This document shows, in pieces, positions 1-13,152 of a stretch of 64,000 bases of DNA (positions are counted from its first letter, which is position 1; each line of letters starts with the position of its first letter). The position numbers and the translations under genes were made by a program. A model generated the notes under the pieces. That model was not told where the DNA came from, made no database searches, and saw only the letters and a program-made list of their open reading frames with translations. Location of the stretch: contig NC_079135.1 in NCBI RefSeq assembly GCF_945859705.1, positions 868,001 to 932,000 on the forward strand, read 5' to 3'. This DNA is from Episyrphus balteatus. Lineage: Eukaryota; Arthropoda; Insecta; Diptera; Syrphidae.

Positions 1-3000
1 TTAAAAACCAAAACAGACAAAGGTTTGAACAGCCTATCAGAGGACAACTCAACATAGGAAACATTTCATCAAGACACAATTTAAAACCAAAAACTAAAAC
101 AAGAACCACCAAAAAGAGTTAATTTCCAGAACAAACAAAATTTATATAAAATGAATTAAGAATTAATTAGTTCCAATAAAACCTTGTAATGACTTCTCTC
201 ACAATGCTGCCCATGATGAGTTGTCTTATGATGACATGTACTGTGATATGTAGGGCTGATCCTCAGGAATTATTAGTATTTTGAAAATGAGAATTTTGAA
301 GTCAGAATATTTACCCGCCCGTCCCTTTTAAAATTTTTCACTTTGATTAGATAAAAGAAATTTAATCTTCAATGAAAAGCTAAATTTTCTTTAATTGAAG
401 AAAATAAATTACATTGTAAAATACATTAATTAGTGGATGTACCACATAATTTATTGTCAATTGGTTTTATGTAGGTAGAACCACTTAAATTGTTTAAAAG
501 TGTTAATGAATGTAATTTGTTTTGTTATTTTGCTTCTAGAATTATTGACACCCTTATACCACTTACAGAAACAAAAAAACGATTTTATATAAAATTAAGT
601 TTAATAATACAAAATCAAATTATATCAACACCCTCAAGGATTTAAAATTTTGTTTTCTTAAAACGAAAATAAATGAAAATAACATCTTTATTCTTAAGTA
701 TTAAATGTTTAATATACATGCAGACGACAATGTCTACATTCACCCACATATTGAATACACTTGTTTGCTATTTACTTACCTAAAAATGGAATTGTTTACT
801 TAATAGAAAATATATGAAGGTTCAGTTGAATAAACCAGAACAAACTTAAAAGATAAATTCCTTAATATTAAGAAAACAGAGGAAATTAATTTATTTGCCA
901 TTAACCTAATAAATTCAGAAATGTGTTTTGTGATAAAAATCAATGAAGATATTTGTGTTTTCAAATAAAAAATGACCCGTTAACATTAACACTTTTCAAG
1001 AAAGCTTCTCTACCGTACAAAATATAAAGACATTTTTTTTGTCATACTCCTTAAATTTTATTTATGGTATTTTTATTGTGGCATTGTTTTTTACGATCCA
1101 TTAATTTTGTGTTGACAATATAATTTGAAGTGCTTCGAGACACAAAAAAGGACTAACTTTTTTTGTAGTAGATTCTTTTATTACTCTTCCCAGCCGCTTA
1201 AGAATTACAATACGTATCTAGATATAATTCACTGCAAAAAAAAAAATCTTTCAACTGGAACATGAGTTATGATATTGTTGAATAAATATAAATTATTGCA
1301 TTTGATAAAAAAAAGCTCACGAAATTTTATGAGAGAAGATTTAATTATGCTTTACTTGACATGCCTTATGGATTAAGGATACATACAATTAAATGTTGAA
1401 AAGAGAGTGTTTTCTTGAAAGGATGTTAAGTAAAAATTTCTATTAAAATAATTTTAAATTTTGAGGAACAATAGATCTTATACATAAATAAAAAGTCAAT
1501 TCAAAGGAAATCACATACTTAATTTTTGAGCTATCACGCCGACAAACTCAAAAATTGTTGATTTGAGAAAAATGCATTTAAAGTGCTTCATCTGAAAGCT
1601 AAAAATGTAACAAAGGGAAATTTGCTGCATTTGAATATTTTTGCTTCTTTACTCTTAATTTTGTCTGCAATAATTTAAAGGGGAAGAGATTTGTTTGATT
1701 TCAATAAAATAAAGATAGAGAAATATTAGATGAATATAACATTGTGATGAATTGGACTTTTCTCAAACATCTTTAATTTAGAAAATTATTTACTGAGTTT
1801 TAAATTTTTGGAATTTTTTTTAGTTTAAGTTGTGTCAATATTTTATCAAGACTGCCTCAAACAGTTCTACTTTAAGGAAAAAATAAAATTTAATAAACAA
1901 TTATTTTAATTTTTCTTTGAAATTTTCAAATAGGTATAATATACAACTATTTTCAAAAAGAAATAGAAATAATTTTAAAATAAGGTTGTTATGTTAAAGT
2001 AATAAAATAACCCCAAAAGAAAGGTACACAAGTTATTCATGCAAATAAAAACAGTTGGCCCTATCCATTTCACGACCTTTCGCACACACAACATATTGCT
2101 TTGCTAAGCGTCAAAAAGCCTTCATCAATGCATTTATTCAAATGAATTCCTCCGCAGTTTCCATGAAATGAAAATGTTATTATAAAAGTTTTTCCTCCTT
2201 TTTTTTCTCCTTTTTTTATTTATATTTATTTGTAAGCAATATCAAAGGTTCAGAAAAATGTCAAACTAGTTGAGTATTTTTGTTGGGAAGTATACAAAAG
2301 TCTAAATCTATGGATAATTTTACAGCTTCTACTGGGGAGGGGGTTAAGAATTCAAGAAACTTTTTAATTTTTTTTTATATCGGAATTGGTAGGTAGGTTG
2401 GAAGAAACTTTTTTTTTTTAATCGTAAAAGAAAACTTCTAACTGAGAAAGAGAACAGCGTGATGTAAAAAAAAATGTTTTGGTTTCCTGGTGGAAAAAAA
2501 AACCAACAATATCGTCAAACTTTTTTAATTTGTTGAAAGAAGTGTTTTCGATTCACAATTCGGATGTTGTTGGATATGCAAAACTTTTGTAATTGATTTT
2601 GAATTTTATTTGTGTTTGTGAGATGTCCTAGACCTTGTGACTATGCTTGTTTTAAACAAATTACAGGAAATAAAATATATTATTTCTAAGACCACAAGGT
2701 CATATCACAAAATAAGTTTGTAAATTTTCAATTTTGTGATTTTTCATTTTTCAGGTAAATGTTGTTAAAACTTTATATAAGACATTTTTGGACTTTCAAT
2801 TATTACTTTTTTGGGAATATTGTCATCTTTAAATTAATATAATTGTTTTCTTTTGAATTATTTCTGATTTGCTGAAGTGAACGGGACCCAACCTCTTTTC
2901 TTAAACCTCAAAAAGAACCATACTCTTTCCATATTAAAGTAAGTATAATATAACTTTACCTCCTACTCTGATTAAATGTTCATAATTCTTCAGTAATATA

Positions 3001-5191
3001 TTTGTTCTGTTTCAAGCCCACATTGGAAGTTATTTTATATCCACCTTACAAATTAACCCTCCTACAGATATTTACTTGTCTGTAAACTTTGTCTTAATTT
3101 ATTCACTCCCACATATTTATAAATTTTTCCAGAAAAAAAAAGAAAATAAAAACTCAACAACATTGATGGGAGAAAAGACAGATGGAAGATACAGCCTTAT
3201 TTTTTCACGAGTAGCACTCTCAAAGTAAACGTAAAATTTAAAATATATATTTAAAATCCTTGGAGATTTTAAATTTTCCTTTTACTGAAGTACCATATAA
3301 TTGAGTTTTTTTTTTAATTTATCATCGAAAAAGGTTGTGCACTTGTGTGGCAACGTAAGATAATTTTAAAAATGATAAACCAAAAAGAAAATAACCATCA
3401 ATCAAAGAAAAAAAGATCGTAAATATCAAAGGGTCTAAACCTCCTAAAATATTTCTATTTTTGAAAAATATAAAACTCTAGAAAGAACAAGTCAATATAA
3501 GAGCTTAAAGATTTAAGTTTATTTGAAAATTGTTCTGAATAAAGCTTAATCAAATTTATACATTATATACATTAAAATTTTGAATTTTTCCCATCGCCTA
3601 ATGAGCTAAAACAAACAATTTTATTTCTTCTTTTTCTAACGATATAATCGATTTATTTAACCACGTTTTATTTGCTTTGTCCAATTTAACAGCGAGTATA
3701 ATTCATTTCATTAAACTTAGAAAGAGAATCCGCCGCCGCATTGGGATCAATTTAATGCGATTAACCATGTTTATTTCAATTGAATTTGTATAATGACTGA
3801 AATCCTATTATGTGTAGGATTACATTGAAATTGGTTTACCAAAAACGTTATATATAGAAAGCTTGGTGGAGAAAAAGTACACGCACTAAACTTTTACATT
3901 CAAAACATTCTCTATCTCATTGAACTTTTTCTATTCATTTGGGTTTAATTTGGTGAAATTGATGAAATGAATTTTCACTCAAAGTGGTCTTCTGTGGATC
4001 TAATTCTATTTTTATTTTATGTAAATGGTTTTGTTTCGTTAAAAGCATTGTTTCTATAAATACTCAATAAATAAGTGCCTTAAATATGTATAATTTTAAT
4101 ATTTTTTTAGATACTTGAAAGGAAGTACTGAAAGGTCGGTTGAAATCCCCTAATTCATTTTTTTTTTTTAATTTATTTTTAGAAAATTTGGAAGAAATGA
4201 ACAATACCTCTTCTTTTGAATCAGAATTATTTTGTATTGACTCCATTTTGACATTGATGCAAGTACAAGGGAAATATGGAAATCCAAATACAGTCAAAAG
4301 AAGAATTTCAATATTTGAAAGGATACCGAAACTCTATACTTTGTTTCATGTCAGTCATCATATGCATTGTTGTTCGTGTGGGTTGCAACTATCACAGGAT
4401 AATAAAAGTTGAAAACACTGCTACTTTCATGAAAACTTCAATATAGGTCACATTTGAAATTGAGTAGTGGATGTTACACAAAAATTCTATGAATAGAAGG
4501 CTTTTGTTTACAGGATGCACAAGCACATCCATAAAACTAGGTATAAGAGAAAGTTGAACAATTCAAGCTTACAACGAACATCCTTGTTATTTTCTATTCA
4601 AATTTTCAAATTGGCCATATAGCCATGTAGATGTTTTTTATGTGGGATGAAAGTGGAATTATTTCGATTTTTAGTAGGTATGTTTTTGAAAACTGGATTG
4701 ATTTTTATAGTAACTTACAATAAAAAGATTTTCAGTTACAAAATAGATAAAAAGTCTAGAAGTTCACATCGAAATTAAAAACAAAATCTTTTCAGTCTTC
4801 AAGGAAAAAAAAAAATTGTTTGTCTGTAAAGCCGGTTTACGGACGATGATTTTACGTGATACCGTCAAAAGAAAACAGGTTGTTGCTTTTGTTTAAAAAA
4901 AAAAATGATCTAAGAATTATTTATTTGTCAACTGTCTTGTAAAAAAAATTATAAAATAATAAATCTTATAGTAAAGCACTTAAGCTAAAGATTAAGACCT
5001 TGCATGTTTATATCTGTATGTTTTGTAGAAAAACGGAATAACTTTTTGAATTCTATCATAATTTACAAGATAATGCTAAAAAAATACATTTTTTTTTCTT
5101 TTCTCATTATATCAATTTTTTATATAAAAATCTTGCAAAAAAATTAAAAAGTTTAATATCTTTTCTAAAGAATAAATAATACTTAAATCTT
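1..5191. other. AT-rich non-coding stretch
   Basis: No reading frame here looks like a gene. The few open frames are short, rich in F, K, N and I, and overlap each other on both strands, as expected from AT-rich DNA. Slightly more complex patches stand out near 2040-2170 and 3710-3785, where runs of C and G interrupt the A/T background; these could be conserved regulatory DNA but nothing in the sequence proves it. No tRNA, rRNA or transposon terminus was found. Confidence 0.6.
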
Positions 5192-5318
5192 TACAATGCG
5201 TAAAAGGTATAAAAATAATTTATTGAAAACAGTAATTTTTCATGAAAAAAAATAATACAATGCGTAAAAGGTATAAAAATAATTTATTGAAAACAGTAAT
5301 TTTTCATGAAAAAAAATA
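5192..5318. repeat. 64-bp direct tandem duplication
   Basis: The segment beginning TACAATGCGTAAAAGG at 5192 is repeated from 5256 with a period of 64 bp. The two copies agree at every base I compared up to 5318. The copy ends in a run of eight A residues. Perfect identity in otherwise degenerate DNA implies a recent duplication, or possibly an assembly duplication. Confidence 0.9.
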
Positions 5319-5330
5319 TCTACCTTTTTC

Positions 5331-5690
5331 CTTCTAACATCATTTTTTTATGTAAGTTTTATATCATCTGAAAGCGTATTATTTCAGCTCAAAATATTCA
5401 TATTAACCATGTCTACACGACATCTACAAAATTAGCTAGAATTTTTTGAACCCAATCAATTTTGATCAAAAAATGCATAAAAATCAATCTTTTTTATCTT
5501 CTAATACCATTAAATCCATTTTTTTAATGACAACATATAATAAATTTGATATCATCTGAAAGCTTATTATTTCGTCTTTTTTATGACGCTTCAATCATAT
5601 TTGTACTATGCCTACAAAAGAAGTAAATTTTTTTTAAATCCACCCATGTCGAAATTTCAAACTGAGAATACGGTACTTCCCAGACTATTG
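5331..5690. repeat. Degenerate ~170-190 bp tandem dimer
   Basis: Two diverged units follow the perfect duplication. Both begin CTTCTAA (5331 and 5498) and both carry ATATCATCTGAAAGC (5361 and 5549), followed by TATTATTTC and then a segment with ATGYCTAC. Spacing between anchors is 167 to 188 bp, so indels have accumulated. The unit resembles a decayed satellite or the body of an old repeat; I cannot name a family. Confidence 0.55.
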
Positions 5691-6803
5691 GCTCGTCTTG
5701 GCAACAGATCTCCACAGATGTTTTGAGGGTATTTCTGAAGTTTTTTAATTTAACATTGTGCAGCTTGTAGTAAATTTAGCGTTATTTGTGATATATCAAA
5801 TGAAAAGTAATATTATTATATTTTTAATATTTCCCCTACACGATACGAATAGCGGTTGAAAGACAGACAATGAGACAACCAAATGTATTTATTTTTTTTT
5901 TTCGTTTCGATAAAAAAGATAACTATTGTAAGTTTTGACTTTTAATCTCTGCTATCGTATTTCCTCTAAACATTTTGTGAAATCCCGCAAGTTATTCAAA
6001 AAGCCATTTAATATGAAAGCAAGATAAGAACTCTCATGGGAAATTTATAATGGCATCACCCCGAGGTGATATAAGCAAATTCAAACCCCAGCTAATTCTA
6101 TTCCCTCCCCCATTTCCACTTCTTGATTCAATGATAAATGTTCCGCACACATGACACGGGTACTATAAAATGTGTTTGCACGAGTGTATGGCTCCTTTCA
6201 TTTCTACGAGAATCTTTTTTGAAAACCCTATAAAGTACTTGAGAACTTATTATTATTTGTTCAGTAGTATAAAATACTCGTATCAAGAGTTTTTATTTTC
6301 ACTAGAAATAGAGTCGTCTATCACAAAAAAACCTTGCTCCAACAAGGAGTATATACTTTTATGAAGAGTTCCTGGATCCTGGCAATGCAATTTCTATGGA
6401 TTCTAAGAACGAAACATAATAATATTGTCTCTGATTGTTATAGTTTAAATGTTTTGCAATCAAGTAACTTTATGTGATGAATCATGGTTCATATTGTGTA
6501 AAGCTTCCTTTTTGGAAAAGGTTATACCGGAATTATACATTTTTGAATGTGGCTTCTGTCAAAAAGTTTTAATAATTTAAAAACGCACCAGACTAACGAA
6601 TTTAAAGCAGAGATTTTTTTCTGGAAATTCTACCTTAACCACCAAACTTTTACTGAACTTAAATAAATTTAATGAGAAAATGGATATTTGTGATTTTTTA
6701 GTGGAACAAACTGTTTGAAAAAAATCGATTAAAGTTATTATTACAAACTGAATATTTTCAACAAAAGCCACTTAAAAAGTACATGTTTTTGTTTTATTAA
6801 TGA

Positions 6804-6869
6804 GCTTTTGAGCTCAGACTCATCATGACATGTGTATAATAACACATGAGTCTGAGAGATCTCAAAAGC
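6804..6869. repeat. Imperfect hairpin (inverted repeat)
   Basis: GCTTTTGAG at 6804-6812 pairs with CTCAAAAGC at 6861-6869, and CTCAGACTCAT at 6813-6823 pairs with ATGAGTCTGAG at 6846-6856. A 4-nt AGAT bulge lies on the right side and the loop is about 22 nt, with a further short CATGTG/CACATG pairing inside. This gives 20 paired bases in two stems. It could be a very short MITE remnant or a structured RNA; no flanking duplication was seen. Confidence 0.7.
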
Positions 6870-9800
6870 CAAAGCACGAACAGGAAAATAATTTCAGTGT
6901 GCAATTAGAGGTAGTGTCATCTTTGCTACTTAAAGGAGACTTCTCTCTTAGTGTTTCCAATGCAGTTGCAATGTTTAGGACATGCAATTTGGTTATAATT
7001 GGACTCCAGGAAACGGATTTTCGTTCGTGACATTATAAGCTGGTTGAATAAAGAGATTTTCTAAACAACATACATAATATAGTATAAATGATGTGTGTTT
7101 GTGTTTGTATACAAGCGCGTATGAGAGAGTAGAATAAGTTGGGATTTCTGGATACATAAAGCTAATTTTTTTAGATATTAGATTTCGACACGATCTAAAA
7201 CAAGGTTTTAGATTTCGAAATTAAAAAATAGCTGGCAGAAATTTTAGAATTAGTTCATCTTTTTAAAAATTGGTATCTAAGGTTTTGAGATATGTAAAAA
7301 AGTTGCTTTTTTTAACTGTTTTAATTTTTATACCAAAGTTTTCAAAATCTGTCTGAAAACCTGAAAAAAAACGTATCCAAAATGTGCAATATTTTCCTCG
7401 TGTTATAGGTCTGATAGGTCTGAGTATACATACTCAAATACATATTTTTACTGACACTGTAAATTCTTTTTCATAAGCCCTCGGGATTTCCGCAAGCTAC
7501 CCAAAACGGATGCCATTAGACACCTTCCAACCGTAAACAAGCGTAATTCAAAGCCCACATTCACATTGGCATGACTCTGTGGTTTCTATTTTTTATCCTG
7601 TCCTCCTTTCATTTTATCATTTTTCGGTCCTTTCATCTGTCCATTGAATTATTCCTGACCATGACTGTCATGCCAATTAGATAATATTATACCAACCCAA
7701 ACCACACTACTATTGACGAAAGAATAGTTTTGTTTAGTACGTGTATGGTATAGCAAGTAAACATCATCTATTTATCTATTCAAACCAAGTTCTGAATTCT
7801 ATACCCACAACAAAAAAAAAAAGGCAAAACAATAGAAATGAGAACATAACAAAATGATTTGATACCCAGGCTTTCATAATATATGCTAAACTAGGTGTTG
7901 AAAACTATAGATAATATTACAGGACTATATATATTTATAGACAAATAGAAATATTGTTCTATATCCCTGTGTAGGTACATCATGAAAAAAAATTGTTCAT
8001 CTCAATGTCCTCTATTATGACTAACATCATTTGGCCGCTCTTTATGCTCTTTCAAAAGCCTCAAAACGCCTTAACTTGGTGTCAGAACTCAGATGACCAT
8101 ACAATTTTTTTTTACAGAAACCTTTCCCTGCGCTACCTTATTCTAGTGAAGAAAGGCTAGTCTCTATTTCTTTATACAAATTTTAAGAAGTTATAGCGCA
8201 TGTTTACTAAAATCATAATAATTTCATTCAAAATTGTCTAAAAGAGAATACAAATTAAGAGAATTTCTAAGAATTTTAGTACAATTTTAGAAATTTAGGC
8301 AGAGACAGAGACATTTTATCTCAACCTGAAATATGGGCTTGCAACGATTAACGAAAAGATTTTCTTTTAACATTGTTTGAATCTTAAGACTATGGTTTAA
8401 GGTATTGATAAAGGACTTTTGGACATGATTAATTATTTTTATTTTTTTGTATGTTTGGATGTTAAAAAAAAAGTAACTTTTAACCTGAAAAACATACAAA
8501 ATTTATCAAAGTTATCATAAAATTTAAAAAAAAATGTACAGCCTTCTTACCAACTTTTCTAAGAAAACGCACTTTTTTTCATTTTTTTTTCCTAAAATCA
8601 ACGTTGTCGGTTAAGTCTAAAAACAAAAAGAAGGTTAATAAAAATTTAATGTCACGAAAATTGCTACATGAACTGGTCCAAGCTTAAGACCCACTCTACA
8701 TAAAAAATATCCATAAGGCCAAATGCCCGTTGAAAAAGATTACAGAAAAAAAAGAGAATAGACTCTGAAGTGAAATGTCCCTTGATGATCCTAGACGTTA
8801 GCTTCTGTCTTTATTATTGTTGTACCTGGATGCATTATTCTGCATCCTTTATATGCATAGCCTTTGTATCCATATAAAATTCCCTGACAATGTAAAAAAA
8901 ACTTTGTTTCTTTTTTACTATACATATACTTTACTAAAAAACAAGGATGAGTGGAAAACTAAAAGACAAGAAGGACACGGTTGCCGTTGAACTCTGGAGC
9001 CATCAGAGCCTATTGAAGTTTGTTTACCTGTGTGAACTCGAACAAAAAAGAAGGAAAAACCGAACATTTCAGTGATAACATGAAAGGCTGTTGCTTTTCA
9101 AAGCTTGTTTGTTCAGCAACTTAATAATGTTGAAGTGCATTTTTCAACTTTACCTTTTTTTCTTTTTTTTTTGTTGTTGTTAAAAGGAAAGTTGTATTTG
9201 AGGTTTGGTGGAAATGTTATTGGGGATGTACAAAATGACAACCTTTTCCAATCTCTTATTGATTTTTTTTTAACTTTTTTACACAGTTATATTATTTGTT
9301 CAAAATACATTTATGAAATAGCAAAGAAAGAAAAGTCCTAATTTAATTGAAACTGTTGGATATCTGTTTTTTGTAGAAATACATTATGCCTTTGTTAAAT
9401 TCGATTGATTAAACTATTATTATTGAAAAGCACTACAAGTTTTCTTAAAACCATTCTTCTAATTAATTAATTTATTCTATCCAAAAAAAAAACTAACGTA
9501 GAAATCTGAAACTGAGAGACCAAAAACAATGGTTTTGGTTTTTCTTTAAATAGTTAAATTTGTTTTAGTTTTTTTTTTCAAAAAATTATTGTTTATTCTT
9601 TCTAAAAATTGCTTCATTTCAAAAATTGTGTATTTTTTAAATTTGTTTTCTTTGTTAACATAGTAGGTCAAAATTTAATTTAAAGATTTAAACAGTTTCG
9701 AAAATTAGAGCTACTTAAACTTGTTGAAAAACTTAACAAACTTTAGTTTTTGAGGTCCTTTTTACTAATTTCTTTTTTTTTAAGAATTTTACATTTTTTA

Positions 9801-10950
9801 ATAACTCAATTCTTTTCATTAATTTTGTATACTCAAGTTCATAAGCTTTCAATAAGTTTGCTGAGATAACTTGAAATAGCAGGTGCCACTCTAGGTTTCA
9901 GAGTAAGTATTATCATTTTTTACTTTTGCATTGTTATCTAATTTATATTGCATTCAGTGAGCTATTACAAATTCTGTTTTGGTTTTTTTTTTAATCCAAT
10001 TTTGTGAATATCGTGTAAAACTAATTTTTCTGTATAAATTATATATTTAAAAACAATTCTAATATTTTTTTTTTATTTTATGGATCAATAAATAAATCAA
10101 TTTCAAAAATTATAAAACTCAATATCGCTTTAGAGGATTAAATTACAAATCCACGTCCACTTTGTCCACCATTTAAGTCGCCCTTTTATATATCCCTAAA
10201 AAAAATCCTCACAGTATTTTTATTTTTTTTTTTTTTTTTTTTTGTATAAATTTGATTTCAAAATCAGGTGCTGTTTGTTTCAGTTTATTGTTTGTGGTTG
10301 GTTGTTCCATGGGGATTATCCTAGGGTGAATTGTTTTTGGTTTCAATATCCTACGATTGGCTATAAATCATGGTTACTCTTTTTCAATTTAATTTTATTC
10401 TAAAGGGAATGGATTTTTACTATACTATACACAAATGACAAATACACACCATATCGTATAGAACTACCACACAATTTATATTTTACGATACTGGGTGAAT
10501 GAGCTGACCCGTTTTGCCTTTTGTGTTCGAATTTAAGCAATTAAAAGATTAATTTAATTCGATAAAAAAAACTGTGTCCCAGACTTAAGTTTATATAAAT
10601 TTTAAGGACACATAAAAGGTGAATACTTCATTTGAAAGGATTTTCAGCACAGCCATATACAAGGACATGGTGGTCATTTCTTTTTTGTTTAAAATTCTTT
10701 CATTCAATCAAAAAGACCAACTGAAAAAGGATCTTTTCAACTTTTCACACAAATAAACATATAAAAAGGACACATTGGACAGAGCTTAAAGGTATTATTT
10801 TATATCCTGATGATGATTCGTCATTATGAAACTCTTGTGTGTGGAAATTTGCACACGAAGAAATCCAATTAAATATTCTGTAAAGGACTTCTGTCAACAA
10901 AATATCACTGAGTAATTTTCAATTTATTTTCCTGTTTATGTATGAGTGCG

Positions 10951-10990
10951 TGACATATACTGATATCCTTTGACATATACTGATATCCTT
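10951..10990. repeat. 20-bp tandem duplication
   Basis: TGACATATACTGATATCCTT occurs twice head to tail at 10951-10970 and 10971-10990 without a mismatch. No function is apparent; replication slippage is the simplest explanation. Confidence 0.9.
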
Positions 10991-12192
10991 TGGCCTATAT
11001 TTTCTAGTTTTATAAACTCTGTTTGCCGTCATATGTTTAAATAAACAAGTAATGAATGTATGCGGGATAGAAAGGAATTAGAATGATAAAATTAATAACA
11101 TTTATGGAGTGTAGATTTGGAAGCCTTGCAATGATTATAACTATTGTCGCATTGGATATGCGAAGGATACCCTGTTGAGTATTGTACAAATAAATCTTTA
11201 CTTCCAATGGGCACTATGAAAATTAATCTCAAAATACTATCCTTGATATTTATTTACCAGTGATAAAAGTTGTTTGCGGAAATATTCAGATTGCACTTTA
11301 AGAAAAATAATATTTGCTGGAATTCTCGGATTTGTTTTGACAACTTAAATTTTCTTATTAATATCAATTACAACCAAAAAAGAGTAAGAGTAATAAATTG
11401 TAATAAAAAATCAAACAAAATTTACCATTTGCGTCCTTTTAACGGATTTAATAAAAGAATTTAATAAAATTTTTTTATTGGACATACATTTTTCATTAAT
11501 GGAATCAAAAAATGAGACAAACTATAAATAAATTTTGACTTATTAGCCCTATAGCGTCATATAATAGATGTTAAAACAATATTAATAACATCAATACTTT
11601 AACAAGCGTACATCTATAAATTATAAAAAAAAAAATTGGAATTCTGTGGAATTTTCTGGTTTGTTTGTTTTTCAATAAATCGAAAATTCGAGCGAAATAT
11701 TAATAAATGAGTACAATAAATCAGAATTATGGCCTACCAAAAGTCAAACACGTTCACATGGCTCCATGTGCAGCTTTTGTATTTCATTCCAAACACAAAC
11801 AAGAGGATTTATTTAATTATTCAATGTTATGATCTATTTTATAGCGAAAACTATTAGAGTCATGAATAAAATAAATTAAAAACATGCAATGGATTCAAAA
11901 AAACATGACAAAAAAAAAATATAATACAAATCAATATTGAAAAGTAGTTTAGTAATATTACTGACGTTCAATGGATATATTTTTTGTTGAACAAGAGAAA
12001 CATATCGTCGCCCGAGAGTTGTTTTGTCGTAAACGCCAAAATGCACTTTTTTAAACTGGGTATGTAGTAATAGGTTTTAGAACGTTCTCTTTTCATTTCT
12101 GTTATCAGATTTGTCCTATCGTTTACCGTTACTGAGATAATTAGTGTGCATTTTGTCGTATATCCACAAAATAAGCATCGGATTAGCTTTGG

Positions 12193-12229
12193 TTTGTCGT
12201 AAGCGCCAACTTTTGGCGTTTACGACAAA
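12193..12229. repeat. Internal palindrome of the TTTGTCGTA box
   Basis: TTTGTCGTAAGCGCCAA at 12193-12209 and its inverse at 12213-12229 differ at one position in 17 and are separated by only three bases. It is two subterminal boxes of the surrounding element placed head to head, so it is a candidate strong binding site for its transposase or a hairpin in transcripts. Confidence 0.8.
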
Positions 12230-12573
12230 AATTCTATGTATTTTTCAGCTTTTTTTTCTTCAGTATTGGTTTGTCGTACGTCGTACAAAACAGATAGGGT
12301 AGAAAATTTCGAACTTGTTTTGTCTTACATGTATGTAGATATATGACCCAAATAGAATATAAACAAATATAATAAATCTACTAGAAAAGTATTTATTGAA
12401 AATAAGGACTTCATGTGCTATAAGGACAACGAATTTAAAAACTAAGGGCTGCATTAAGCTTTGCGCTACTTGAGGTTTTGCACTATTCCTAGAGGTGCAA
12501 GGAAGAAAAAAGTGCATCTGAGAGACATCTCAAATGTTGTATTTAATTTTGTCATGGTTCTTGTCGTTTGTTC

Positions 12574-12785
12574 CTGCCGCTAGATACTTGACCTCATCCT
12601 CGGTCGCAAGTACCGCTTATAAATATGTACACTTGTTGATCTTCTATCGAACACAAGATCAAGAAGTCGACCGTCGGTCGCGGGCGCCGCTTCGTTCAAG
12701 ACAACAAGTCGACTGTAGTCGTGGGCGCCGAGCCCGTGGCGCCTCTTCGTTCACGCGTTGTCGTGAACGAAGCGAAAAAGGGTTG
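12574..12785. other. GC-rich island inside the TATCGTCG transposon
   Basis: This patch is rich in GGCGCC, GTCGAC and CTTCGTTCA words and clearly exceeds half G+C over its last 110 bases, unlike the AT-rich surroundings. Similar phrases recur: TCGGTCGC...CCGCTT near 12600 and 12675, and GGCGCC followed by CTTCGTTCA near 12685 and 12740, so it is a degenerate internal repeat. It ends in a perfect 11-bp hairpin, CTTCGTTCACG at 12745-12755 against CGTGAACGAAG at 12762-12772, with a 6-nt loop. The frame through it reads as an arginine-rich peptide with no recognisable domain, so I do not call it coding. Confidence 0.6.
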
Positions 12786-12870
12786 CTGTGAGTTTTGTTA
12801 TTGCACCCGCTCACAAAAAACACCTACTGGTCGAAAATTATTTTTTGAAGGCGCCATTGTTCTTCGCTAA

Positions 12871-13152
12871 ATTTGCGTTATTGTTTTGCAAATTGATGAT
12901 ACTGATGATACTTTTACACTATTTTATAAAGCGAGCGGTAGAAAAGTGGAATATAAAAGCTCATCAATATTTAAAACATATAAAAAGTCTACCATAGCAA
13001 CTCCTGTAAATTTGTTCTGCCAATGTCTTCAAATTACTAAAAAATCTAACTCGATAACTAAGGATAAGATTATTGATATTAAAAGCCTTTTCATATTTAT
13101 GCCTAAATCAGACCAAGAATATTATGAAGCGTTATTCAAATCAAAAAATTAG
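12871..13152 (+). pseudogene. Decayed open frame in TIR transposon, possible transposase C-terminus
   Basis: An open frame of about 93 codons follows the stop at 12868-12870 and ends at the TAG at 13150-13152. Its composition (IDDTDDTFTLFYKASGRK near the start, IKSLFIFMPKSDQEYYEALF near the end) is mixed and protein-like, unlike the poly-F/K frames that fill the rest of the window. No start codon is visible at its upstream edge, so it looks like the tail of a longer protein whose front has been lost. Its position inside inverted repeats suggests a remnant of the element's own transposase, but I recognise no catalytic motif and name no family. A captured host exon is the main alternative. Confidence 0.35.

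Larger units (their letters stand above)
5691..12002. other. AT-rich non-coding stretch
   Basis: No gene is recognisable. Open frames are short and low in complexity. The patch at 7485-7690 has more balanced base composition than its surroundings and could be conserved non-coding DNA. A run of about 22 T lies near 10218-10240. The hairpin at 6804-6869 and the 20-bp duplication at 10951-10990 are listed separately. Confidence 0.6.
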
